A DNA stretch of 6,926 bases from an uncultured Oscillospiraceae bacterium (GTDB lineage: Bacteria > Bacillota > Clostridia > Oscillospirales > Acutalibacteraceae): the NCBI GenBank assembly GCA_958448165.1, contig CAUDCW010000035.1, forward strand, positions 1-6,926, given 5' to 3'. Below, one piece after another: positions 1 to 5,789 of this stretch. The position numbers and the translations under genes are program-made. The notes beneath the pieces were generated by a model. That model was not told where the DNA came from. It made no database searches and worked only from the letters and a program-made list of their open reading frames with translations. Numbering within the stretch: position 1 is the stretch's first letter; each line of letters opens with the position of its first letter.

Positions 1-177
1 CCCGCCCGCTGTATACAGGCATACCGTACTGATCTGGCCTTTTACACCAACGGGCAGAGCGTATGCCTTACAGAACTGAAAGGGTATCAGGCCGCTGTCG
101 GCAAGCCAGTCATCCAGCCCCGCCGTCCAAACAGCCGCCTGGACAAGGTGCGCTATATGTTTCAGAAGATAATGTAA
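1..177 (+). CDS. 3' end of an unrecognised gene (58 C-terminal residues)
   Basis: The first reading frame is open from the window edge to a TAA at 175-177, giving 58 codons; the start lies outside the window. The visible tail is basic near its end (QPRRPNSRLDKVRYMFQKIM). I do not recognise the family and see no catalytic motif. Codon use is GC-rich with many GCC, CGC, CAG and AAG codons, unlike the AT-rich genes that follow and typical of conjugative-element backbone genes in Clostridia. That the frame is coding is inferred from the absence of stops and the codon bias. The following gene begins 81 bp downstream and has its own ribosome binding site. A chance open frame of this length is possible but less likely. 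Confidence 0.55.
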   Translation, partial: PARCIQAYRTDLAFYTNGQSVCLTELKGYQAAVGKPVIQPRRPNSRLDKVRYMFQKIM

Positions 178-180
178 CGT

Positions 181-195
181 CTTGCGCAATGCAAG
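181..195. promoter_or_regulatory. possible operator: CTTGC-N5-GCAAG palindrome
   Basis: An inverted repeat CTTGCGCAATGCAAG sits 63 bp upstream of the XRE regulator start. It is followed by two further ATTGC words near 201 and 211 on the same strand. XRE regulators often bind such palindromes next to their own promoter, so this may be an autoregulatory site. A TAAAAT hexamer at 229-234 could serve as a -10, but no convincing -35 lies at the right spacing. This is inference from position only. Confidence 0.3.
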
Positions 196-258
196 CGTTC
201 ATTGCTGGCTATTGCGAAATATCATTGATAAAATCAGTATCAGAGAGGAGAAACTATT

Positions 259-723
259 TTGAACCAGGAACAGACGAATATTACAACAGGAAAGCAAATA
301 CGTCATCTGCGAACACAATTGGGAATGACACAGGAAGAACTAGCCGGGGAATTGAATGTTACCCGGCAGGCACTATCGAATTGGGAGAGAGATGTTAATG
401 AACCCGATTTAAATATGTTGAAAAAAATTTGCTTTCTTTTTGGAGTCAACATGGACGATTTTGCGAAGGAGGTAATAACAAAGATGGAAACATATGAAAA
501 AAAGGAGAAACGACAATTTAATAAGTACGATATGGCAATTGGACTTTTTTATGGTGTTGGTATATTTCTTGGCATTGGTATTTTCTTTGTTGGCGGTTTT
601 ATGACAATGTCAGGTGCAGGGTGGGGAGCATCACTATTTGGCGGTGGCTGTTTTTCTCTTGTATTTGGCTTGATATGCCATGCAGTTATTACATTGAGAA
701 GAAATGAAAAACGAGAATTATGA
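259..723 (+). CDS. XRE-family DNA-binding regulator with two C-terminal membrane segments
   Basis: This is a 154-residue protein starting at a TTG codon, chosen because GAGAGGAG at 243-250 is well placed and the helix-turn-helix would otherwise be cut. Residues 11-66 form a Cro/CI-type helix-turn-helix: GKQIRHLRTQLGMTQEELAG, then the recognition helix around VTRQALSNWERD, then LNMLKKICFLFGV. After a charged linker (74-90), two hydrophobic stretches at about 91-113 and 121-145 look like transmembrane helices, followed by a basic tail. Membrane-tethered XRE proteins of this layout are common in Firmicutes and mobile elements. The ligand or signal is unknown. Its end overlaps the next gene by 20 bp, so the two are co-transcribed and probably translationally coupled. 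It probably regulates its own operon or the facing one (inference). Confidence 0.88.
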   Translation: MNQEQTNITTGKQIRHLRTQLGMTQEELAGELNVTRQALSNWERDVNEPDLNMLKKICFLFGVNMDDFAKEVITKMETYEKKEKRQFNKYDMAIGLFYGVGIFLGIGIFFVGGFMTMSGAGWGASLFGGGCFSLVFGLICHAVITLRRNEKREL

Positions 724-1093
724 CGATAACGAAAACTCGATGACAGCGGAAGAATTTCTTGATTTTATGCGGAAGAACAGAAGGACTGTCCCCAATGAAA
801 AGCGTATAGCTAATAAAGATAAATTTATATGGGCAGTCAGTGAGTTATCGGAAACCTATGAAATTGACGCAGATTTGATAGAGGACGATGACGGATATAC
901 CGCATCTCTCTATATGAACTATGCTTCATATAACGGATATATAAAGAAACTGCTTGGACTTATTTTTATCTTGTCCGATGACTTTTCTGTGTTCGAAGCG
1001 AAAGATAATAGAGACAGCGATTTGTTGATGTGTTTTACTTATCACACGCACAATGTCTATCTGAAAGATAGAGAAATAACAGATTTTGAATAA
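704..1093 (+). CDS. small acidic hypothetical protein, partner of the XRE regulator
   Basis: This encodes a 129-residue protein rich in Asp and Glu, with acidic clusters near residues 7-10, 56-63 and 102-106. I do not recognise the family and see no signal peptide, zinc site or catalytic motif. Residues 81-92 are hydrophobic but too short for a confident membrane span. The start at 704 lies inside the end of the XRE gene (20-bp overlap) after a weak GAGAAG, which suggests translational coupling. An alternative ATG at 740 has no better ribosome binding site. An intrinsic terminator follows the stop within 10 bp, so this is the last gene of a two-gene operon. Pairing with a membrane-bound XRE protein could mean a modulator or a sensed partner, but nothing in the sequence proves that. 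Confidence 0.75.
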   Translation: MKNENYDDNENSMTAEEFLDFMRKNRRTVPNEKRIANKDKFIWAVSELSETYEIDADLIEDDDGYTASLYMNYASYNGYIKKLLGLIFILSDDFSVFEAKDNRDSDLLMCFTYHTHNVYLKDREITDFE

Positions 1094-1100
1094 TGTACTT

Positions 1101-1133
1101 GATGGCTACTCGAACGAGCAGCCATCTTTTTTT
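1101..1133 (+). terminator. intrinsic terminator of the XRE operon
   Basis: GATGGCT (1101-1107) pairs with AGCCATC (1120-1126). The stem is extended by CTC/GAG across one A-C mismatch, and seven T residues follow at 1127-1133. It begins 7 bp after the stop of the upstream gene. The T tract abuts the stop codon of the convergent CHAP gene. The reverse strand has no T run after the stem, so the signal serves the plus strand. Confidence 0.85.
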
Positions 1134-1800
1134 AATATGCCGGAATACCGTATCCGTAGATAACAGAACTTCCAACCGGGTATGTTTTGGTTCTGCAAGT
1201 ATCGCCTGAGTTGCCCTCAACGGTATAGACTGTACCGTTCTCGCATTTCTGAACAATACCGGTGTGGTCTGTTACACCGTCGCCCTCCCAATCAAAGAAG
1301 ATGATTGTACCAGGCGAAGGCTCATACGAACCGTCTGCCCATTGTCCTCGGTCTCTGAACCATTGTACGCCGTTTACACAACCGGCATACTTCGGGATAA
1401 TACCGGCGTCGATATATCCGCACTCGTTGGCACACCAAGAAACGAAGCAGGCACACCATTCTACACGGGAGTCAAATCCGTACCAAGACCAGTAAGGCTG
1501 ACCGCCTACATTACCTACCTGAGACAAGGCAACCGTTACGATTTGGTCGTCGCTGTATCCGATACCGTAAAGCACCTGTGACCATAGCTGATTGTTTTCG
1601 TCCTGCAATAGCTCGGCAAGATAATCTTTCTGCTCTTGATTAAAGCCATACATAGCCGCCATTTCATCAACAGTCTTGTGCGTTACCGTGATATACAGAA
1701 ATGTTTCGGTTACTGTGGTTTCGGTCTGTACGATATTGCCGTGTCCGTCGTCGCTTTCTTCGATTTCGGTAAGATAGATATGGAACTTTTCTTCTCTCAT
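1132..1800 (-). CDS. stand-alone CHAP-domain cysteine hydrolase (conjugative-element type), no signal peptide
   Basis: This is a 222-residue protein with a CHAP amidase/endopeptidase domain over about residues 84-222. The likely triad is Cys116 (EWCACFVSWC), His179 (TDHTGIV) and Glu195 (YTVEGNSGD). CHAP enzymes cut peptidoglycan peptides or the amide bond to muramic acid. From memory, the domain and the preceding ~50 residues closely resemble the C-terminal half of the cell-wall hydrolase of Tn1549-like conjugative elements, which normally carries an N-terminal membrane anchor and often a lysozyme domain. Those parts are absent here, and no secretion signal is visible. The start MREEKF is chosen over an ATG at 1815 because GGAGGAAA lies 7 nt upstream and the ATG overlaps the upstream stop as ATGA, a classic coupling. 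It is therefore either a compact cargo enzyme or a detached fragment kept in frame. Confidence 0.87.
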   Translation of the reverse strand: MREEKFHIYLTEIEESDDGHGNIVQTETTVTETFLYITVTHKTVDEMAAMYGFNQEQKDYLAELLQDENNQLWSQVLYGIGYSDDQIVTVALSQVGNVGGQPYWSWYGFDSRVEWCACFVSWCANECGYIDAGIIPKYAGCVNGVQWFRDRGQWADGSYEPSPGTIIFFDWEGDGVTDHTGIVQKCENGTVYTVEGNSGDTCRTKTYPVGSSVIYGYGIPAY

Positions 1801-3188
1801 AATCTTTTCCTCCATTCATTGTATTTTGCTCTGATTACCGAAACATCTGCTTCGACATCAGAATAAATAAAGATATGTACGCTTTTGAAAACTGCTTTTA
1901 CTCTGTCGGCATACTCCGCTTCGGTTTCGGTTGTCTTAAAAGGGAGCTTTACAAGTTTTATATTTCGCTGCTTGCATAGATGGCTTTTGAGAACCTCCAT
2001 ATGTTCTGAGCCGTTCGTAAATTCTATCGCCAGCTTTTCTGACGGAATGTAGGTTTCAAGTGGTATTCCTAATAGTTTATCCGAACCGAGCTGCACCTTT
2101 AATCCTTTTTGATTGGCGTAATAGGCGACCGCCAAGCCGGGGAATACGGAGCGATATTCTTTTTCGCACACAGTGCATTTTTCTCCGATAATTGTTCTAT
2201 CGCTGATTTTTGCTTTCCAAGAGTGTCCCAGTGAACATTTCCACCACACACTTTTCATCGACCTTCTTGACACTTGTGTCGGGAGCAGAGAGTTTTTTTC
2301 GTAATCCCATTCAGCAAGCAGTTTCCTGTCCGTTGTGGCTAAATCATTGTATCCTGCAAGAACCGCCCTGTCCGCACAAACCGGGCATACTGTTCCTTTT
2401 ACACGAGCATTGATAACGGACTTCCACTCATTGCCACAGGTCTTACACTTCCACCAAACATTGTGTCTTGATTTTGCGTTTACCTCATCAGGCATTAGGG
2501 GATAATTTCTTTCTGACCACTCAGCCGCAAGTTCAGGGTGCGTAGTCGCCAAGTCATTAAATCCTTTGAGCAATGTATATCCGCTACAATACGGACATCT
2601 GCTCCCACCGGAACGGGTTGAAATAAGAGTGTGCCACTCGTTTCCGCAATCTTTGCATTTCCACCAAGCCTTACTGTTTGCAAAGGCTGTTACCATTGTA
2701 GGCAGCAACGGAAGATTTCTGTCAGACCATTCAGCAGCAATATCGGGATACTGTGAAGCAAGGTCATTGAACCCTGCAAGGACTTTATTATGTGAGCAGT
2801 ATGGACAGCCTGTACCGTTTACCGTTCTGCTTTTAACGCTTGCTTCCCATTCGTGTCCGTGTTTACATTTCCAAATAATCTTCTTATGAGAAGCGACAGA
2901 AACCTCAGTAGGTTTTAATTCGTTCTTTTCAGACCACTCCTGAGCCAGCAAGGGCTTCAATGTGGCTAAATCATTGATACCCTCTATTACTCTTGCTCCT
3001 GAGCATATTGGGCATTTCTCGCCCTTTGAGCGAGCTTTGACGCTCGTTTCCCACTCGTGTCCGCAAGCACCTTTCCACCACACTCTCTTATTTGAACCGA
3101 AGGTTATCTTATCCGGTGTCAGCGGTAAATTCTTCTCTGACCATTCAGAAATAAGCTCCGGGTGAACGCTTGCTAAACTGTTGCTCAT
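1797..3188 (-). CDS. five-repeat treble-clef/zinc-ribbon protein with PD-(D/E)xK-like C-terminal domain
   Basis: This is a 463-residue protein. Five tandem units of about 69 residues occupy 3-346. Each unit reads roughly as NDLAxxxPxLxxEWS, then WWKCxxCGxEW, then CPxC. Cys pairs are clear at 178/181 with 198/201 and at 248/251 with 268/271. Units 2 and 5 appear to use His in place of one Cys, and unit 1 has a Gly where the first Cys should be. This matches the probable zinc-ribbon family known as DUF4379 (named from memory), often fused to Vsr-like or restriction-endonuclease-like domains. Residues 347-440 fit such a fold: IPLETYIPSEKLAIEF, then a His at 396, then KQRNIKLVKLPF. Glu378 and Glu389 are candidate metal ligands, but the usual Asp and DG are missing, so activity is uncertain. 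A role in nucleic-acid recognition is likely; the biological function is unknown. AAGGGGTGG lies 7 nt before the ATG. The gene is coupled to the CHAP gene. Confidence 0.85.
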   Translation of the reverse strand: MSNSLASVHPELISEWSEKNLPLTPDKITFGSNKRVWWKGACGHEWETSVKARSKGEKCPICSGARVIEGINDLATLKPLLAQEWSEKNELKPTEVSVASHKKIIWKCKHGHEWEASVKSRTVNGTGCPYCSHNKVLAGFNDLASQYPDIAAEWSDRNLPLLPTMVTAFANSKAWWKCKDCGNEWHTLISTRSGGSRCPYCSGYTLLKGFNDLATTHPELAAEWSERNYPLMPDEVNAKSRHNVWWKCKTCGNEWKSVINARVKGTVCPVCADRAVLAGYNDLATTDRKLLAEWDYEKNSLLPTQVSRRSMKSVWWKCSLGHSWKAKISDRTIIGEKCTVCEKEYRSVFPGLAVAYYANQKGLKVQLGSDKLLGIPLETYIPSEKLAIEFTNGSEHMEVLKSHLCKQRNIKLVKLPFKTTETEAEYADRVKAVFKSVHIFIYSDVEADVSVIRAKYNEWRKRL

Positions 3189-3221
3189 AGTACAACCACC
3201 CCTTCCTCTGTGATTATCCTC

Positions 3222-3250
3222 ATTATATTGAGAAAAACGGGATTGGTGTA
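3222..3250 (-). promoter_or_regulatory. candidate promoter for the zinc-ribbon/CHAP operon
   Basis: On the minus strand a perfect TATAAT lies at 3227-3222, about 34 bp upstream of the zinc-ribbon start codon. At a 17-bp spacing the -35 would be TACACC (3250-3245), a poor match to TTGACA. That -35 region coincides with a copy of GATTGGTGTA, the short repeat seen again at 3374, so a recombinase or regulator could occlude it. Only the -10 is strong evidence. Confidence 0.4.
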
Positions 3251-3288
3251 GTTTGCGATGTAGCCCGAAAACTATGAGAAATGAAAGA

Positions 3289-3320
3289 AGCTCCTGAAAA
3301 GCCGTAACTTCTCAGGAGCT
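3289..3320 (-). terminator. hairpin, probable terminator downstream of lysS
   Basis: AGCTCCTGA (3289-3297) and TCAGGAGCT (3312-3320) form a perfect 9-bp stem. It extends by AAG/CTT across one mismatch to a 6-nt loop. Read on the minus strand, the stem is followed by TCTTTCATTTC, a broken T tract. It lies about 140 bp downstream of the lysS stop. It could end lysS transcription and insulate the zinc-ribbon operon. The plus strand has no T run. Confidence 0.5.
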
Positions 3321-3356
3321 GTGTGAAACTCAAAATTATGCGATTTTTTAGTCTCT

Positions 3357-3396
3357 GCACCGTTTTCAGCACCGATTGGTGTAAATTTGGTGTAAA
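3357..3396 (+). repeat. short GCACCG and TTGGTGTAAA direct repeats, possible recombinase arm sites
   Basis: GCACCG occurs at 3357-3362 and 3369-3374 (12-bp period). TTGGTGTAAA then occurs at 3376-3385 and 3387-3396 (11-bp period). GATTGGTGTA at 3374-3383 is repeated at 3241-3250, 133 bp away. The core CACCGATTGGTG is itself an inverted repeat. Helically phased 10-11 bp repeats beside the end of an accessory region resemble arm-type binding sites of tyrosine recombinases. No integrase gene is in the window, so the assignment is inference. Confidence 0.4.
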
Positions 3397-3459
3397 GAGG
3401 TAAATTTATCCGGTTTAGAAAGTCCCGAAACCCGCATAAACACTGGTTTTTTTCGACTT

Positions 3460-4959
3460 TTACTTGTCGAGGGGCTTCATTGTCGGGAAAAGCAGAACAT
3501 CCCTGATAGCCGAGGAATCGGTCAGGAGCATTACCATTCTGTCGATGCCGAAGCCGATGCCGCCTGTCGGGGGCATACCGATTTCGAGGGCGTTCAGGAA
3601 GTCCTCGTCGGTTGTGTTCGCCTCTTCGTCGCCCTGCGACAAAAGCTCCTCCTGAGCCTTGAAGCGCTCCCTCTGGTCAATCGGGTCGTTAAGCTCAGAG
3701 TAGGCGTTTGCCATCTCCCAGCCGTTCATAAAGAACTCAAAACGCTCAACATAGTCGGGGTTGTCCGGCTTTTTCTTTGTCAGCGGCGAAATCTCAATCG
3801 GGTGGTCCATAACAAAGGTCGGCTGAATCATATGCTCCTCGGCGAACTCCTCGAAGAAGAGGTTGAGAATATCGCCCTTCCTGTGGCGGCTTTCAAACTC
3901 AACGCCCTTTTCCTTTGCAATCGCCCTTGCCTGCTCGTCGGTTGTAATCTCGTTAAAGTCAACGCCCGAATACTTCTTTACGGCGTCAACCATTGTTATT
4001 CTCTCAAACGGCTTGCCGAGGTCCATCTCGATGCCGTTGTATGTGATTTTTGTTGTGCCGAGGACCTCCTGCGCTACATAGCGATAGAGGTTTTCGGTCA
4101 GATCCATCATACCGTTGTAGTCGGTGTAAGCCTGATACAGCTCCATCAGAGTGAACTCCGGGTTGTGGCGTGTGTCAACGCCCTCGTTTCTGAACACTCT
4201 GCCGATTTCATAGACTCTTTCAAGTCCGCCGACAATCAGCCTCTTGAGGTAAAGCTCCAGCGAAATTCTGAGCTTCAGATCCTCGTCAAGCGCGTTGAAG
4301 TGAGTTTCAAACGGTCTTGCCGCCGCACCGCCTGCGTTTGCAACGAGCATCGGAGTTTCAACCTCGATAAAGTCCTGCGTGTCAAGATACTTGCGGATTG
4401 CAGCGATTATCTTTGAACGCTTGATAAAGGTGTCCTTGACCTCGGGGTTCATAATGAGGTCAACATAACGCTGACGGTAGCGCAGGTCGGTGTCCTTTAA
4501 GCCGTGGAACTTCTCCGGCAGCGGCTTTAAGGATTTTGACAGCAGTCTTACTGCCTTTGCGTGAACGCTTATCTCGCCTACCTTTGTCTTGAAAACAAAG
4601 CCCTTTATCTCGACAATGTCGCCTATATCCCACTTCTTCAGCAGGTTATAGTCCTCCTCGCCGAGATCATCATACCTTGCGAAAATCTGCATTTTGCCCG
4701 TGATGTCGTGAATGTCGAGGAACGAAACCTTGCCCTTTCCTCTTTTTGACATAACACGTCCTGCGATGCACACGTCCTGATTTTCAAGCTCGTCAAAGCG
4801 TTCTGCAATCTCGGCATTTTTTATGTTTCTGTCACTTGTAGTTATTGCAAACGGGTCACGTCCCATTTCCTGCAAAGCCGCAAGCTTGTCACGGCGGACT
4901 TGCAGAAGGTCGCCCGTGTTCTGATTTGAATTGTTCTGAGGCGTATTTTCCTGTGCCAT
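3460..4959 (-). CDS. lysS: lysyl-tRNA synthetase, class II
   Basis: This 499-residue enzyme charges tRNA-Lys with lysine using ATP in the cytoplasm. An N-terminal OB-fold anticodon-binding domain spans about residues 62-140. The class II catalytic core then carries motif 1 around 185-204 (ending IEVETPML), motif 2 with FRNEG at 256-260 and RHNPEFT at 264-270, and motif 3 with GIGFGIDR at 467-474. The substrate-pocket segment FMNGWEMANAYSELNDP (410-426) is typical of LysS. The length is normal for bacteria. The start is set by CCTCC at 4967-4971 (AGGAGG on the coding strand), 7 nt upstream. It follows greA with a 92-bp spacer of heptamer repeats, and the two are probably one operon. The stop lies next to the presumed edge of the mobile region, but the gene is intact. 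Confidence 0.98.
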   Translation of the reverse strand: MAQENTPQNNSNQNTGDLLQVRRDKLAALQEMGRDPFAITTSDRNIKNAEIAERFDELENQDVCIAGRVMSKRGKGKVSFLDIHDITGKMQIFARYDDLGEEDYNLLKKWDIGDIVEIKGFVFKTKVGEISVHAKAVRLLSKSLKPLPEKFHGLKDTDLRYRQRYVDLIMNPEVKDTFIKRSKIIAAIRKYLDTQDFIEVETPMLVANAGGAAARPFETHFNALDEDLKLRISLELYLKRLIVGGLERVYEIGRVFRNEGVDTRHNPEFTLMELYQAYTDYNGMMDLTENLYRYVAQEVLGTTKITYNGIEMDLGKPFERITMVDAVKKYSGVDFNEITTDEQARAIAKEKGVEFESRHRKGDILNLFFEEFAEEHMIQPTFVMDHPIEISPLTKKKPDNPDYVERFEFFMNGWEMANAYSELNDPIDQRERFKAQEELLSQGDEEANTTDEDFLNALEIGMPPTGGIGFGIDRMVMLLTDSSAIRDVLLFPTMKPLDK

Positions 4960-4971
4960 TGGTATTCCTCC

Positions 4972-5050
4972 TGTTCTCTTTTCTTTATTCTCTGTTCTCT
5001 ATTCTCTGCGGCGACGCCGCCATCTCCACTCTCAACTCTTCACTCAACTC
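4972..5050. repeat. heptamer tandem repeats flanking a GC-rich hairpin in the greA-lysS spacer
   Basis: Five tandem heptamers of consensus TRTTCTC run from 4972 to 5006. They are followed by the hairpin GCGGC-GAC-GCCGC at 5008-5020. A second heptamer series follows at 5024-5050 (CTCCACT, CTCAACT, CTTCACT, then a partial unit). The first array abuts the lysS ribosome binding site directly. The second series has the same unit length and a sequence close to the array at 6861-6926. The spacer contains no gene. It lies inside the presumed greA-lysS transcript, so it would form the lysS leader. Confidence 0.85.
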
Positions 5051-5051
5051 A

Positions 5052-5531
5052 TCATTCTCTTGTAATATCAAGAATTGTGTATTCAACAATGCCGCCCGGT
5101 GTTTCAACGCTTATAGTCTCGCCGAGCTTTCTGCCCATAAGAGCGGCGCCGACCGGCGATTCGTCCGAAATTCTGCCCTGAAGCGGGTTTGCGTCACTTG
5201 TCGGAACGATTTTGTAGGTAGCCTCCATAGCTCCGCCAACCTTTACCTTTACAAAAACGCCGATGCTGACAGACTGAGTGTCGATTTCGCTGTCGTCGAT
5301 AATTCTTGCGTTTCTCAGTGTTGTTTCAATCGCCGTTATTCTTGCCTCGACAATAGCCTGCTCGTTTTTAGCCTCGTCGTATTCGCTGTTCTCGGAAAGG
5401 TCGCCAAAGGACAGCGCAACCTTGATTTTTTCCGCAATCTCTTTACGTTTTTCTGTTTTGAGCTGTTCAAGCTCCTGCTCAAGCTTTGCTTTACCGTCAA
5501 ATGTGAGTAAAATTTCTTTTTGATTCTGCAT
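5052..5531 (-). CDS. greA: transcription elongation factor GreA
   Basis: This 159-residue protein rescues backtracked RNA polymerase by stimulating cleavage of the nascent RNA 3' end through the secondary channel. Residues 11-75 form the N-terminal coiled coil. The acidic tip loop is GDLSENSEYDEAK (43-55), and Asp44 and Glu47 correspond to the metal-coordinating residues. The C-terminal FKBP-like domain carries the family signature SPVGAALMGRKLGE (125-138). The length matches the family's usual ~158. An in-frame upstream ATG at 5591 would add 20 residues. It is rejected because that extension lies partly in an inverted-repeat element, and the ribosome-binding-like AAAAGGATGG (5548-5539) is 7 nt before the ATG at 5531. 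lysS follows on the same strand, a common Clostridia order. Confidence 0.97.
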   Translation of the reverse strand: MQNQKEILLTFDGKAKLEQELEQLKTEKRKEIAEKIKVALSFGDLSENSEYDEAKNEQAIVEARITAIETTLRNARIIDDSEIDTQSVSIGVFVKVKVGGAMEATYKIVPTSDANPLQGRISDESPVGAALMGRKLGETISVETPGGIVEYTILDITRE

Positions 5532-5563
5532 TTTGCAACCATCCTTTTCGGCGTTATATTTTT

Positions 5564-5734
5564 GGAAACACTGATTAAATCGTTTGTGCATATTGCGCCG
5601 TCAGATTTTTCGTCAGGTTGGACAAATAAACCGCAGTAATGCTGTCGCATTACGAGGATTTTTTGGTCAGGCTGACGGAAAATATGGGGGGAAGATGCAC
5701 AAACAGCTTTCAGCGTGATTTATTCAGTGTTTCC
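5564..5734. mobile_element. 171-bp imperfect palindrome with terminal inverted repeats (MITE-like) upstream of greA
   Basis: The outer arms are GGAAACACTGATTAAATC (5564-5581) and GATTTATTCAGTGTTTCC (5717-5734), which are complementary at 17 of 18 positions. Moving inward, GTTTGTGCAT (5582-5591) pairs with ATGCACAAAC (5695-5704) after a 12-nt insertion in the right arm. CCGTCAG (5598-5604) pairs with CTGACGG (5672-5678), and GTAATGC-TGTC-GCATTAC (5636-5653) closes the centre. The similarity stops abruptly outside GGAAAC/GTTTCC, as expected of an element end. Both flanks begin with TTT, compatible with a short target duplication but uninformative in T-rich DNA. It encodes no protein. A non-autonomous transposable element or structured intergenic repeat is likely. 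It ends 15 bp upstream of the greA ribosome binding site, so greA may be transcribed from or through it. Confidence 0.7.
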
Positions 5735-5789
5735 TTTAATTTTGGTTGTTGTTTTTTTGCGTTATCCGCCCGAACAACAAACAAAGCAT

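Noticed and set aside
259..1093. Toxin-antitoxin pair
   Set aside because: The regulator has membrane segments instead of an antitoxin tail, and the second protein shows no toxin fold signature.
1801..1815. Earlier ATG for the CHAP protein
   Set aside because: This start has no ribosome binding site. The ATG at 1800 has GGAGG at good spacing and an ATGA overlap with the upstream gene.
1797..3188. DNA-level direct repeats of about 207 bp suggesting recent duplication
   Set aside because: The five units are similar at protein level around Trp, Cys and His positions but differ widely in between, consistent with old repeats of a domain family.
3802..4416. 204-codon plus-strand open frame antisense to lysS
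   Set aside because: It lies wholly within a well-supported lysS on the other strand, with no ribosome binding site or recognisable domain. Its length reflects codon bias of the true gene.
4845..5510. 221-codon plus-strand open frame across lysS, the spacer and greA
   Set aside because: It runs antisense through two conserved genes and through the heptamer repeats, which produce its low-complexity Ser/Leu/Phe stretch.
5532..5591. N-terminal 20-residue extension of GreA
   Set aside because: The extra residues come partly from the palindromic element. The internal ATG at 5531 has a ribosome binding site and gives the normal family length.
5746..5780. Possible terminator for the hypothetical gene (TTGTTGTT / AACAACAA)
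   Set aside because: The stem is AT-rich with a 19-nt loop, and no T tract follows on the minus strand, so it is not a convincing terminator.
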